From assembly GCF_009617575.1 (NCBI RefSeq), contig NZ_WIXJ01000002.1:1-64000 (forward strand): DNA of 64,000 nt, in the 5' to 3' direction. This stretch comes from Rhodocyclus gracilis. Its GTDB lineage: Bacteria; Pseudomonadota; Gammaproteobacteria; Burkholderiales; Rhodocyclaceae. Position 1 is the first letter of the stretch. Each line of letters begins with the position of its first letter. The notes beneath the pieces were generated by a model. It made no database searches. It was not told where the DNA came from and was given only the letters and a program-made list of their open reading frames with translations. Positions 54,061 to 61,992 of the stretch are shown here, piece after piece. The position numbers were made by a program, and so were the translations under genes.

Positions 54061-55490
54061 TCAGATAAGGCCGGAGTGTCCGCCAAGGAGTCCAAGGCGA
54101 CCGCCCTGATTTTTCCGGACTGCATGAAGCGGTTCAGCACGCGGTAGATTTCCGGATCAAAGGCGGCCGGAGCGTCCGCTATGGCAGCCGTCAGATGTGC
54201 CGGAATATCGGCCGCATTGGCGACGCTGCCGAGCCATCGCCAATGATCGAAGAGGTGATGGTCTTCGCGCAGGCCAAATTCGTCGCGCTCGATGTAGCGC
54301 ACGATCCCCGCATGCGGCCAGTGCTGCAGGCGGATGCGGGCCAGGGCGGCTTGCAAGCGGGCGCCATGCAGCGCCGGACTTTCCTTGCCGACGCACGCGC
54401 CGCGGCAGGCACGCTGGCGAAACGCCACGCAGGGCTTGCCTTCGGCGGCATCGCCCAGCCCCAGCAGGCTGAAACACAGATGATTCGCCTCCGCCAGCTT
54501 GCGCAGCGCCAGCAGAGCCTCGCGGCGACTGGTGTACAGGCCGTAATCGTCCTGATCAATGACGAAGTTTTCGGGCGCGGCGGCGACGAGTTCCGGGCGA
54601 AAGTCACCGAGCGCGCGTTCGTGTAGCCGCCAGGTGTAGAGCTCGGCGGGCAACGGACGCTGCGCGCGGGAAAAGGCGATGTCATTCAGGCGCGCGCCAA
54701 ACTCGCCGGCGCATTCGCGCCACTCGATGCGTCGCGTGGCGCGAACGAGCGTGCTCTCCCAGCGCGCCGGCGCCAGCAGGCCGAGCACCTGCCGGCGCAC
54801 ATTGGCGCTGCGCGCACTGTGCAGCAGCTTGCCATCGCCATCGTAAAAGGCGAAAGCGCCAGCGGATTCCGGCAAATCATCGGCCAGCGCCGGGTCGAGA
54901 TGCGGCGGCAGTTCGACGTGGCCGACGATATACGGTACGGCGGCCCAGACTGCGTCCGGCGAAAGGCTCGCACTCCAGCATTGCCAGACGTCCCACAGCA
55001 CGCGGGCATCGGCCAGCGCACGGTGGCGGGCGTCGACATGGATGCCGTGGCGCTCGATGAGCACCGCGAGGCTGTGCCGGTGATGCTGCGGAAAGAGCCG
55101 GCGCGACAACTTCACCGTGCACAGGGATCGCGAGCGAAAGGCAATGCCGAGGCGGGCGAATTCGCGCTTGAGGAAGCCATAATCGAAGCGCGCGTTGTGC
55201 GCGACGAGAAGGCGGCCCTGCAGACGTTCGAGCAGGGCAGGGGCGAGTTCGGCAAAGCGGGGAGCGGTCGCCGTCATCGCCGTGTCGATCCCGGTGAGGC
55301 CGGTGATGAAGCCGCTGATCGGCTGTTGCGGATCGACGAGGGAACTCCATTCGCGCACGCCGTTTTGATCGACTTCGACGAGGCCGATCTCGATGATGCG
55401 ATCCACCGCGAAGTTCGCACCGGTCGTTTCCAGATCGATAAAGACGAGCGGCTCCTCAATCAGGGACGCATCGAACGGAGTATCAGCCAT
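54057..55490 (-). CDS. DnaQ-like 3'-5' exonuclease fused to degenerate GIY-YIG domain
   Basis: 477 residues from ATG 55490. Residues 14-175 are a DEDDh exonuclease: VFIDLETTGA, LVAHNARFDYGFLKREF and HRALADARVLWDVW. Residues 215-300 align in layout with a UvrC/Cho GIY-YIG domain (AGAFAFYDGDGKLLHSARSA, then NVRRQVLGLL), but GIY reads GAF and YIG is lost, so nuclease activity there is doubtful. The architecture is known in proteobacteria as an epsilon-Cho fusion. Confidence 0.85.
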   Translation of the reverse strand: MADTPFDASLIEEPLVFIDLETTGANFAVDRIIEIGLVEVDQNGVREWSSLVDPQQPISGFITGLTGIDTAMTATAPRFAELAPALLERLQGRLLVAHNARFDYGFLKREFARLGIAFRSRSLCTVKLSRRLFPQHHRHSLAVLIERHGIHVDARHRALADARVLWDVWQCWSASLSPDAVWAAVPYIVGHVELPPHLDPALADDLPESAGAFAFYDGDGKLLHSARSANVRRQVLGLLAPARWESTLVRATRRIEWRECAGEFGARLNDIAFSRAQRPLPAELYTWRLHERALGDFRPELVAAAPENFVIDQDDYGLYTSRREALLALRKLAEANHLCFSLLGLGDAAEGKPCVAFRQRACRGACVGKESPALHGARLQAALARIRLQHWPHAGIVRYIERDEFGLREDHHLFDHWRWLGSVANAADIPAHLTAAIADAPAAFDPEIYRVLNRFMQSGKIRAVALDSLADTPALSD

Positions 55491-55808
55491 CAATCTTTCG
55501 CTATCAAAAAATTATTTAAAACAATCAACTGTTGCGCTTTATTAACGCAATGAATGAGGTTTGCTCCGGCCGCGCGATGCGCTCGTAACGATAGAACGAG
55601 ACGGCGCTCGGCGTATGCAGGCGGGGGGATGCTACTCGTTTCCCCGGCAGGATGGCGCCCGGTTTTAGGGGCAAGCTGGCAAGGCGGGAAGCTGCCCCTA
55701 TGCCGGGCTAAAGGCCGATGCAGGCCACGGGCGGCGTGGTGATCAGGGCAGGGAGGATGGGTGTGGGGCGCTTGTCCTGGTGGCGACGGAGCCGCGCCCG
55801 CCGCAAGT
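55491..55808. other. Intergenic region with nested hairpin
   Basis: 318 bases. The AT-rich left end holds the exonuclease promoter. Near 55657-55708 an outer stem GCCCGG/CCGGGC encloses a perfect stem TAGGGGCA (55666-55673) / TGCCCCTA (55693-55700). No T-run follows, so it may be a structured RNA or repeat element, not a normal terminator. Confidence 0.5.
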
Positions 55809-56462
55809 TCAGAGATGGGTGATGATGGCGTCGGCCGGCAGGCGCGACTTCGGCAGCGCGGCGTTGAAATCGTCGCCGCTGCGGTAGCCGAGGCTGGCGA
55901 TGACGACGCTGGTCAATCCGTCGGCGCGCAAGCCAAGCTCCTCATCAAGCGCTCTGGCGTCGAAGCCTTCCATCGGGCAGGCGTCGATTTCCAGCGCAGC
56001 TGCGGCGAACAGGAGGGTGCCGAAGGCCAGATAGAGCTGCTTTTCCATCCAGGGCTGCACGTCCTTGGAGTCGAAGCGGTGCAGGTCGGCGTAGTAGCGA
56101 CGCGATTTGCGCTGGCCGGCCTTGGCTTCCGGGGTGGCAAAGCGACCGTCCCGGTCTTCCTGCTCCAGAACGGCGGCAAGGTGGCTCTCGTCGAGGGCCT
56201 GTCGCGCGCAAAAGACGATGACGTGCGAGGCATTCATGATCTTCGGCTGGTTGTAGGCGAAGCTGCCGTGCGTGGCCTTGGCGATGCGCGCTTTGCCTTC
56301 GTCGGTATGGGCGATCACGAAGTGCCAGGGCTGCGAGTTGACCGACGAGGGCGCGTAACGCAGCAGGGTTTCGAGTTGCGCGAAGGTCTCGGCGGGGATT
56401 TTTCGCTTCGGGTCGAAGGCTTTGGTGGTGTGGCGCGTGGTGGCGATGCGGGCGATGTCCAT
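55809..56462 (-). CDS. nfsB: Oxygen-insensitive NAD(P)H nitroreductase NfsB
   Basis: 217 residues, collinear with E. coli NfsB: RHTTKAFDPKRKI, YAPSSVNSQPWHFVIAHTDE, GKARIAKATHG, EDRDGRFATPEAKAGQRKSR and DFNAALPKSRLP. It is an FMN enzyme that reduces nitro groups and quinones by two electrons. A strong hairpin (minus strand, GCGCC/GGCGC around ATGCCT/AGGCAT) sits in its leader near 56511-56550. Confidence 0.93.
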   Translation of the reverse strand: MDIARIATTRHTTKAFDPKRKIPAETFAQLETLLRYAPSSVNSQPWHFVIAHTDEGKARIAKATHGSFAYNQPKIMNASHVIVFCARQALDESHLAAVLEQEDRDGRFATPEAKAGQRKSRRYYADLHRFDSKDVQPWMEKQLYLAFGTLLFAAAALEIDACPMEGFDARALDEELGLRADGLTSVVIASLGYRSGDDFNAALPKSRLPADAIITHL

Positions 56463-56638
56463 GGTGACGCTCCTCGGTTAGCGGGTCAGAGTCCATTAAG
56501 GCTGCGCGCGCCGTATGCCTGAGAGCTTGACGCGAGGCATGGGCGCGTTCCGTCTTGCTTGCCGGTGATGGTACCAAATACCCGACGACGGTTGTCGGGA
56601 TAGCCGTTTCCACCCCGAGAGGGGCGTGCTTCCCGGCG

Positions 56639-56681
56639 TAAAAAAGGCCTATCCCCAGCCTGTTGCTGCCGGGGATAGGCC
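56639..56681 (-). terminator. Terminator of copper receptor gene
   Basis: On the minus strand GGCCTATCCCC (56681-56671) pairs with GGGGATAGGCC (56656-56646), followed by a run of T (56645-56639). Confidence 0.9.
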
Positions 56682-56703
56682 CGTTACGGCTCGGCTCTGC
56701 CGA

Positions 56704-58755
56704 TCAGAAGGCGATCTGCCCCTTCAGCCAGAAGGTGCGGCCAGGCTCGTTGATGCGGGTGTTCGGCGGGAAGAGGTCGGCGCCCGAGATGCCGCTCGAC
56801 TGTCCGCTCTTGGAGAGAAACTCGGCGTAAGCCTTGTTGAAGACGTTGTCGACGCCGGCAGTAATCAGCGAACCCTTGGTCGGGCGCCAGCCGGCATTGA
56901 GCGAGAAGACGCCAAAGCCACCGCTGCGCCCGAGGTCCTTGCCGTTCGCCACGATGTTGCCGGAGCCCAAGTCGTAACGGTTCTGTGCGGCAACGAGACG
57001 CCACAGGGCGCCGTAGGAAAGACGGCCGTCATCGTAATTGATCGCGAGGCGCATTTCGAGCGGCGGTTGTTGCGCCAGAGGCTTGCCGTCGGTGTCGTTG
57101 TTGCCGCGCACATAGGCCAGCGTGCCGGTAGTCGTCCACGTGGAGGAGATGCGGTAGCTGGCATCGGCTTCGCCGCCGAAAATCGTCGCGTTGACGTTGC
57201 GCGTCTGGCCCTTGTCCCAGTTGATCAGGATGTAGTCGTTGACCTTGGCGTAGAAGGCAGAGAGGGAGGTTTGCCAATCGCCGTATCGCCATTTGCTGCC
57301 GACGTCGAGCTGGTTGGTTTTTTCCGGCTTGGTCGACAGGAAATCGCTTTGCTGGGTTGTCGGGTCTTTTTCCAGCAGCTCCCAGTAGTCGGGCAGACGC
57401 TCGGCGTGGCCGAGCCCGGCATAGACCGTCGCCCCTTGCCCGGCGATGTCGTGCTCATAGCGGAAGAAGCCGCTCGTCAGGGTGTCGCGCCGCGTCGCGC
57501 CTTTGGTGGTGTTGGTCGGGGAGGTGGCGGTGCTGTAGCCATCCGGGCGACGGTCGGTGGCGTCGTGCCAGTCGATACGCAGGCCGCCGATCATGCGTGA
57601 GTCTTGCGCCAGATGGTGCGTTGCCTCGGTAAACAGGCCGCGTTGCCCGAATTCGATGTCGTCGCGCCAGGGCAGTGACTCATAGAAGGCGGTGGCAGCG
57701 GCGGCGCTCGACTTCATCATCGCGCTGCGGTAACGGTGGCGGTCTTTTTTGGCGTCGCCACCGACGACGATCTGCCAGTCGTCAGCCGGTGTCAGTGTGA
57801 CGGCGAGACGCCCGCCGGTGGTCGTGCGGTCGGGATTCATGGCGGCATAGGAGGTCGCCGTGTTGGCGTTCGGGCGAAGACTGTAGTTGTCCATAACATG
57901 GTCGACGTGGTTGTAGTAGGCCAGCGCCTCGATCTTGTCGACCAGGTCGGAAATGTGTCGCCGCTCGAATTTCAACGACAGGTTTTCGCGCGCGAATTTC
58001 GAACCGTCCATCGAGCGGTCGGCGTAGGCGGCCTGGCCGTCACTGCGGCTGTAGGCGAGTTCGGCGAGCGTGTTGTCGTCGGGCGTGAGGCCCAGCGCGA
58101 AGTTGCTGCTCCAGCGCGTGTAGCGCGAGTGGATTTTTTGCCCGTTGCCATCGGTGTAATCGTCGGCGTGGGCGCGGGTGCCGCCGAATTTCAGGTAGTA
58201 ATCAGGCGTGCCGGCACGCGCCGACAGCACTTCGTCGTTACGCCCGGCGCTACCGAGGGTGACGCTACCGTTACCGCTGATGCCGGCTTCGGCAAGGCGC
58301 GTCGAGTCGCGTTCGAACAGCACGACGCCCGCCGATTGGCCTGCGCCATAGCGCACGCTCTGCGGCCCCTTGATGACGGTGACGCGGTCGTAGGATTCTG
58401 GATAAACGTAGGCTGTCGGCGGGTCCATCCGGCCACCGCAGCCGCCGTAGATTTCCTGCCCGTCGAGCAGGATACCGAGGCGCGATCCGGCAAAGCCGCG
58501 CAGCACCGGATCGCCGTCCGTCGCTCCTTTGCGAATGACGGAGAAGCCGGGAATGCTCTTGAGGAAGTCGGCGCCGTCATGTGCCGGCAGTGGCTGGCGC
58601 GGTGCTTTCGGGTCGGTGACGACGGTTAGTGGTTGATCCATGCGCGGCGCAGTGACGACCACTGCGTCGAGTGCGCCGGGATCGTGTTCGTCGGCGGCAA
58701 TGGCATTCATGCAGGGAAGCGCCGCCAACGAGGCGGCGAGGATGGTCTTTTTCAC
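56704..58755 (-). CDS. oprC: TonB-dependent copper receptor (OprC/NosA type)
   Basis: 683 residues: a signal peptide (MKKTILAASLAALPCMNAIA), a plug domain with DFLKSIPGFSVIRKGATDGD and IYGGCGGRMDPPTAYVYPES, then a 22-strand barrel ending in Phe (GRTFWLKGQIAF). This matches the OprC/NosA group that imports copper, in some bacteria for nitrous oxide reductase. A DUF2946 gene lies upstream on the same strand, supporting a copper role. Confidence 0.92.
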   Translation of the reverse strand: MKKTILAASLAALPCMNAIAADEHDPGALDAVVVTAPRMDQPLTVVTDPKAPRQPLPAHDGADFLKSIPGFSVIRKGATDGDPVLRGFAGSRLGILLDGQEIYGGCGGRMDPPTAYVYPESYDRVTVIKGPQSVRYGAGQSAGVVLFERDSTRLAEAGISGNGSVTLGSAGRNDEVLSARAGTPDYYLKFGGTRAHADDYTDGNGQKIHSRYTRWSSNFALGLTPDDNTLAELAYSRSDGQAAYADRSMDGSKFARENLSLKFERRHISDLVDKIEALAYYNHVDHVMDNYSLRPNANTATSYAAMNPDRTTTGGRLAVTLTPADDWQIVVGGDAKKDRHRYRSAMMKSSAAAATAFYESLPWRDDIEFGQRGLFTEATHHLAQDSRMIGGLRIDWHDATDRRPDGYSTATSPTNTTKGATRRDTLTSGFFRYEHDIAGQGATVYAGLGHAERLPDYWELLEKDPTTQQSDFLSTKPEKTNQLDVGSKWRYGDWQTSLSAFYAKVNDYILINWDKGQTRNVNATIFGGEADASYRISSTWTTTGTLAYVRGNNDTDGKPLAQQPPLEMRLAINYDDGRLSYGALWRLVAAQNRYDLGSGNIVANGKDLGRSGGFGVFSLNAGWRPTKGSLITAGVDNVFNKAYAEFLSKSGQSSGISGADLFPPNTRINEPGRTFWLKGQIAF

Positions 58756-58903
58756 ATGTAGTCCTTAACGATACGAGAGACGCGCCGAAACGACGGCCAC
58801 ACAGGGCCGCGATGCTCGGAGCGATCGAATGAGCTGAGAAGCAGGCAGAGGAGGGGGAGCGGCCGTGCAAGGCGCCCCACTCAGGCGTCAGGTAGACGCG
58901 GGA

Positions 58904-59284
58904 TCAAGCAAGCGCGGCGGGAGGTGCGCGCGGAGCGTCAGGGCGGTGCTTGGGAGCAAAATCCCGTGGCGGCGGTTCCGCCGGCGGAGCATGCGTCGTC
59001 TGCGCGACGTTGCCACCAAGGCAGCCGGGATTACCGGCGCTTAAGCTTGCACAGGCATGTAGCTTGCACCACATGCAGTGCTGTGCTGGGTGGTGCGCGT
59101 CTTCCGAATCGGCAGGCGCGACGCTGCCCAGCGAGACAACGCCGGAGGCCGTGCAGATGTCTTCTACCGGAATGGCGCCGCCACGCGCGTCCGCGTACCA
59201 ATTTGCCAGAGCAGGCGCCAGCGTCGCAAAGACGACAGCAGCAATGGCGAGCCAGCGGACCCAGCGGTGAAAGCGGACGTGCAT
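58904..59284 (-). CDS. DUF2946 protein next to copper receptor
   Basis: 126 residues with an N-terminal membrane segment (RWLAIAAVVFATLAPALANW) and the DUF2946 core: EDICTASGV and AQHCMWCKLHAC. Such proteins accompany copper receptors and copper export genes. The Cys/His motif may bind Cu. It lies 148 bases upstream of the receptor gene in the same direction. Confidence 0.85.
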   Translation of the reverse strand: MHVRFHRWVRWLAIAAVVFATLAPALANWYADARGGAIPVEDICTASGVVSLGSVAPADSEDAHHPAQHCMWCKLHACASLSAGNPGCLGGNVAQTTHAPPAEPPPRDFAPKHRPDAPRAPPAALA

Positions 59285-59707
59285 GCGTCGATCTGCGCTC
59301 GTTAGCGGAAGAGATTGGCAAAGGGATCGGACACGCCGTTTGGAGAGCCCACCCGAGAATCCTTTACAGCGCGGCCGTGGACTCGCGGATTGTGCGTCAC
59401 GATCAATGGCGCCAATCGATCATGTTTCAGAGTGTTTCATAGTATCGTTAATAAAAATTATTCGCAATAATGCAGAGCATTGGCAGATGAGCTTGCAGGG
59501 ACCCGGAGAGCTAAACGATTCGGTGATGAGGTTCAGCGGCGGAATCTGGCGTCTTCACAACGGTGCGCTCTGCGCTGAGGAAGCGCCGGTGCCTCATTGT
59601 CGATGTCGATTTAGTCTGGCGCTGAATATCTGCGTTATCGGCACGGGTGTGGCGCTCGTATCAATCCGGATGTTCTGCGCCTTGGGCTGCGCATTGCGCG
59701 CCATATT

Positions 59708-59735
59708 AAGTCGCATAATTTGTATTATGTTAAGT
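59708..59735 (+). other. dif: dif-like XerCD recombination site, probable attL
   Basis: 28 bases in the dif layout: left arm AAGTCGCATAA, centre TTTGTA, right arm TTATGTTAAGT. The right (XerD) arm matches E. coli dif in 10 of 11 positions, and the left (XerC) arm in the inner 7. dif resolves chromosome dimers at the terminus and is used by several phages for integration. Host copper genes lie left and phage-like genes right, so this is likely an attachment junction. Confidence 0.82.
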
Positions 59736-59845
59736 CGGAAACGGACCAGTAAAAGGCGCAAGACTTCGCCTTTCACACTCGGCGGGCAACTCTCCGCCCT
59801 CTGCCCTTGATTTTTGCAACTATCGTCCGTAATGCCTTGGTCATC

Positions 59846-59868
59846 TGATCGATTAATAAAATCGATCA
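59846..59868. promoter_or_regulatory. Palindrome, probable operator
   Basis: TGATCGATT-AATAA-AATCGATCA, perfect nine-base arms, 28 bases upstream of the DUF3653-like gene. It is a likely binding site for an element-encoded or host regulator. Confidence 0.55.
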
Positions 59869-59896
59869 ATCAAGCCACCAACGATAAGAAAAAATC

Positions 59897-60370
59897 ATGG
59901 AAAAAAAAGAGCCGCAAACGGCCATCCGGGCGGATCGAGACGAGTGGGCCGAACTTCTGGGCGTATCCCCGACGCCCGCAACGCTGGCGAAGGTCGGCAT
60001 CAACGAGACGACGTGGACGGCGATCAGGCGCGGGCGTGCGCCTCTTGTTCCAGTCTCAGCGTACCGGGCGGCACGCTTCCATCGCTATGGCGATCTTTCG
60101 GAGTTGGCCGGCGGCGAGTGGCGCGGCTTCGCGGTCTGCGACGGCGCTCTGACGGTGCCGGGGGTGAAGCGCCCTATCCCGGCCGGCGAATTGCGGGCGT
60201 GGTGGGCCACGCTGGCCGAGTTGCATGCGCTGCGCTTTCAGGTCGTTCAGTTGCAGCGTGACGTTGAGCGCGCCGACGCGGCGCTTGAGGCCGCCGAGCA
60301 GCGGGCGGCTTACTACCGGCGCCAGCTGGTGACGGAATCCCGGCTTGCGCTGATGCTGGCCGGGGCGTGA
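59897..60370 (+). CDS. DUF3653-like phage protein
   Basis: 157 residues. The N-terminal region (EWAELLGVSPTPATLAKVGI) looks like a helix-turn-helix; the middle (GEWRGFAVCDGALTVPGVKR, then IPAGELRAWW) matches DUF3653 proteins known from filamentous phages of Xanthomonas; the end is a coiled coil. It may be the element's regulator: it is alone on the plus strand behind a palindrome and close to the attachment site. The ribosome site is weak. Confidence 0.65.
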   Translation: MEKKEPQTAIRADRDEWAELLGVSPTPATLAKVGINETTWTAIRRGRAPLVPVSAYRAARFHRYGDLSELAGGEWRGFAVCDGALTVPGVKRPIPAGELRAWWATLAELHALRFQVVQLQRDVERADAALEAAEQRAAYYRRQLVTESRLALMLAGA

Positions 60371-60374
60371 GCCG

Positions 60375-60758
60375 TCAGAAAGTCAGTTTTCCTACGACTT
60401 TCCCTTCCACCGCTATCTCGCAGGTTACATCCCACCACTGCGGCGATTTCTGAACGCTGGTGCAGTGGGCTACGGCTGGCTTTTGGCCGATGGCCCCGGC
60501 GGCGGTACCGGCGAACGAGTAGGGATCGAGCGGGCCTTCGATCACGGTCGCCCCGCTGTCCTGAACGATCAGCTTGTAGGCGCGTGAGGTGGTGAAGAAG
60601 TTGTCGTCGTAAGTCTTGACGATGTGCCCTGTGACGAAGTGCGATTTCCCTGCGTCGTCAGTGAATCCGAATGCGGGTGATACGTCGCGGCTTTCGGTCG
60701 TTGCACACGCTGTCAGTGCCGCCGAAGCGGCGATAGCGATCAGTGTCGATTTGCTCAT
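60375..60758 (-). CDS. Lipoprotein, probably phage-borne
   Basis: 127 residues from ATG 60758 (another ATG at 60761). The signal MSKSTLIAIAASAALTAC has a lipobox. The mature part has no known domain. It lies after the terminator of the leftward phage unit, so it has its own promoter, and it faces the DUF3653-like gene tail to tail. A superinfection-exclusion lipoprotein is one possibility. Confidence 0.6.
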   Translation of the reverse strand: MSKSTLIAIAASAALTACATTESRDVSPAFGFTDDAGKSHFVTGHIVKTYDDNFFTTSRAYKLIVQDSGATVIEGPLDPYSFAGTAAGAIGQKPAVAHCTSVQKSPQWWDVTCEIAVEGKVVGKLTF

Positions 60759-60792
60759 CATGCCCCCCTTGAATTGACGGCAGCATGCTAGC

Positions 60793-60816
60793 AAAAAGGC
60801 CGGCGATTTGCCGGCC
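60793..60816 (-). terminator. Terminator of leftward phage unit
   Basis: On the minus strand GGCCGGC-AAATC-GCCGGCC (60816-60798) followed by five T (60797-60793). Confidence 0.85.
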
Positions 60817-60837
60817 TCTCTGTGTGGGTGCCCTACT

Positions 60838-60924
60838 TCACTTCTTGACCGCCCTGACGGCGAAGAAGACGGCGGCGGCGACGAGGATCTGTCGCGCGAC
60901 TCTGCACACCTGGCACTCGGTCAT
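60838..60924 (-). CDS. 28-residue membrane peptide with CxxC
   Basis: The ATG at 60924 overlaps the stop of the preceding gene (ATGA). The peptide has an N-terminal CQVC pair and one hydrophobic stretch (ILVAAAVFFAVRA) followed by Lys residues. Overlap and codon use support translation; function unknown. Confidence 0.45.
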   Translation of the reverse strand: MTECQVCRVARQILVAAAVFFAVRAVKK

Positions 60925-61067
60925 TTGTCGTTGCTCGGCGTCAGCGAAAACATGTCGCGGTACTTCTGCGGCAGGCTACGCACGACGAGGGCGGCGATCA
61001 GGGCGCCGGCCGCGACGATGATGGCTTCGCGCAGCACTTCGGGCATTGTCGGGATGATCTTGTTCAC
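60921..61067 (-). CDS. 48-residue single-helix membrane protein
   Basis: GTG 61067 overlaps the preceding stop. It has one membrane helix (AIIVAAGALIAALVV) and a charged C-terminus. It resembles the small membrane-embedded virion proteins of lipid-containing phages in size and shape only. Confidence 0.5.
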   Translation of the reverse strand: MNKIIPTMPEVLREAIIVAAGALIAALVVRSLPQKYRDMFSLTPSNDK

Positions 61068-61234
61068 GTCCTCACTCCCGTCAGTTGGTCAAGTCGGCGG
61101 TGGGCCAGCGCCGCCGACTCTTTTACGTCGCTGATGCGTTCGTGCATGGCGCGCAGGTCGGCGCGGATGCCGCCGTAGATGGCGCCGCCGGTGATGAGTA
61201 GGCCGGCGATTTTCATGATCACGTCAGCATCCAT
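61064..61234 (-). CDS. 56-residue membrane/coiled-coil protein
   Basis: An N-terminal helix (VIMKIAGLLITGGAIYGGI) is followed by an amphipathic coil (RAMHERISDVKESAALAHRR). The layout would suit an inner-membrane spanin or a virion membrane protein. It overlaps the next gene by four bases and starts one base after the previous stop. Confidence 0.5.
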   Translation of the reverse strand: MDADVIMKIAGLLITGGAIYGGIRADLRAMHERISDVKESAALAHRRLDQLTGVRT

Positions 61235-61235
61235 G

Positions 61236-61400
61236 CTACCCCCGCTGTTCCGGCAGGAAGACGGCAGCAGCCCCGGCGGCGGCGACGCCGAGTTGCGTTA
61301 CTGCGTTGATATGCTCCGGCGGTGCGCCGAAAAGTGCGGCGAGCGCGGCGAGGCCGGCCCAAGTGGATGGTTCGCGAAGGCGGGCGAGTACGTTTTTCAT
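61236..61400 (-). CDS. Holin-like 54-residue membrane protein
   Basis: Two short hydrophobic helices (TWAGLAALAALFGA and GVAAAGAAAVFLPE) linked by a short loop. This compact form recurs next to endolysin genes in many phages and is annotated as holin or unknown. ATG 61400 follows a GGAG site. Confidence 0.6.
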   Translation of the reverse strand: MKNVLARLREPSTWAGLAALAALFGAPPEHINAVTQLGVAAAGAAAVFLPEQRG

Positions 61401-61420
61401 GGTGGTGGCTCCGGGTTGAG

Positions 61421-61732
61421 TTATTTGGTGAGGTTGGCCCATGCGCCCGACAGGAAAGTGCCAGCCGGGCAGCTGAACGAGGCATCCCAGAGACGGCCGG
61501 CGGCAAGGTCTAGCTCGCACTGGGTTTTATTGGTCTGCGGAATACCGACGACTTCGCCGATGCCGATGACGGTACCGGTCACGGCTCCGGCGGCAGCATC
61601 GATCGCTCCCTTTCCGATGCCGGACGCAATATCGCCGGTGTTGATGCTGGCGGCTTGCCAGCGTGTGATCAGGTAAAGCGCGAGCAGGCCCATGGCGGCG
61701 CCGGCAAGCAGCGGCATGGCAGAGGTTTTCAT
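61421..61732 (-). CDS. Membrane protein with cysteine pair, unknown
   Basis: 103 residues: one N-terminal helix (LLAGAAMGLLALYLI), a Gly/Ala-rich middle (AIDAAAGAVTGTVIGIGEVV) and a C-terminus with two Cys that could form a disulfide. No family recognised. It overlaps the preceding gene by four bases. Confidence 0.6.
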   Translation of the reverse strand: MKTSAMPLLAGAAMGLLALYLITRWQAASINTGDIASGIGKGAIDAAAGAVTGTVIGIGEVVGIPQTNKTQCELDLAAGRLWDASFSCPAGTFLSGAWANLTK

Positions 61733-61992
61733 GCTTCGAATCCGGTGATGGAGGTGAAGCCGCGCACGCCCGTCGACGGGGCGTAGATCAGCTGGCCGTT
61801 GCGGTAGTAAAGCCCGCCAATGCCGTCTCCATAGGGGGCGCCGCTGAAAATCTGGTCGGGGGAGCCAGAGACCGGCAGCGGGCCGATGATGCTGCCGCCG
61901 CTGCTGCTGGAGCTGCGCTTGTTGGTGAGGACGTAGCCGACGCCGACGACGGCAGCGGCGACGGCGAGCATGGTGGTGAGGTCTTTAGGCAT
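61729..61992 (-). CDS. Small membrane-anchored protein, unknown
   Basis: 87 residues from ATG 61992: one helix (LAVAAAVVGVGYVLT), a Ser-rich linker, and a Gly/Tyr-rich tail. The design (anchor plus flexible exposed part) fits a virion membrane protein. It overlaps genes on both sides. Confidence 0.6.
   Translation of the reverse strand: MPKDLTTMLAVAAAVVGVGYVLTNKRSSSSSGGSIIGPLPVSGSPDQIFSGAPYGDGIGGLYYRNGQLIYAPSTGVRGFTSITGFEA

Larger units (their letters stand above)
59285..59896. other. Host/phage boundary region
   Basis: 612 bases with no convincing gene; a 175-codon open frame here has poor codon use. It holds a dif site at 59708 and an operator-like palindrome at 59846. GC content drops relative to both sides. 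Confidence 0.7.

Noticed and set aside
56461-56640. Glycine riboswitch upstream of nfsB because of CTCTCAGGCA on the minus strand
   Set aside because: The required 5' GGAGAG partner and the CCGAAGGGGC core are absent; the string lies in the loop of an unrelated hairpin.
59283-59810. A 175-codon frame covering the dif site
   Set aside because: Codon use is poor, it contains the recombination site, and no family is recognisable.
60375-60794. Start at GTG/TTG codons upstream of ATG 60758 giving up to 139 residues
   Set aside because: The extra residues would precede a normal lipoprotein signal and spoil it; the GGGGGG ribosome site fits ATG 60758 best.
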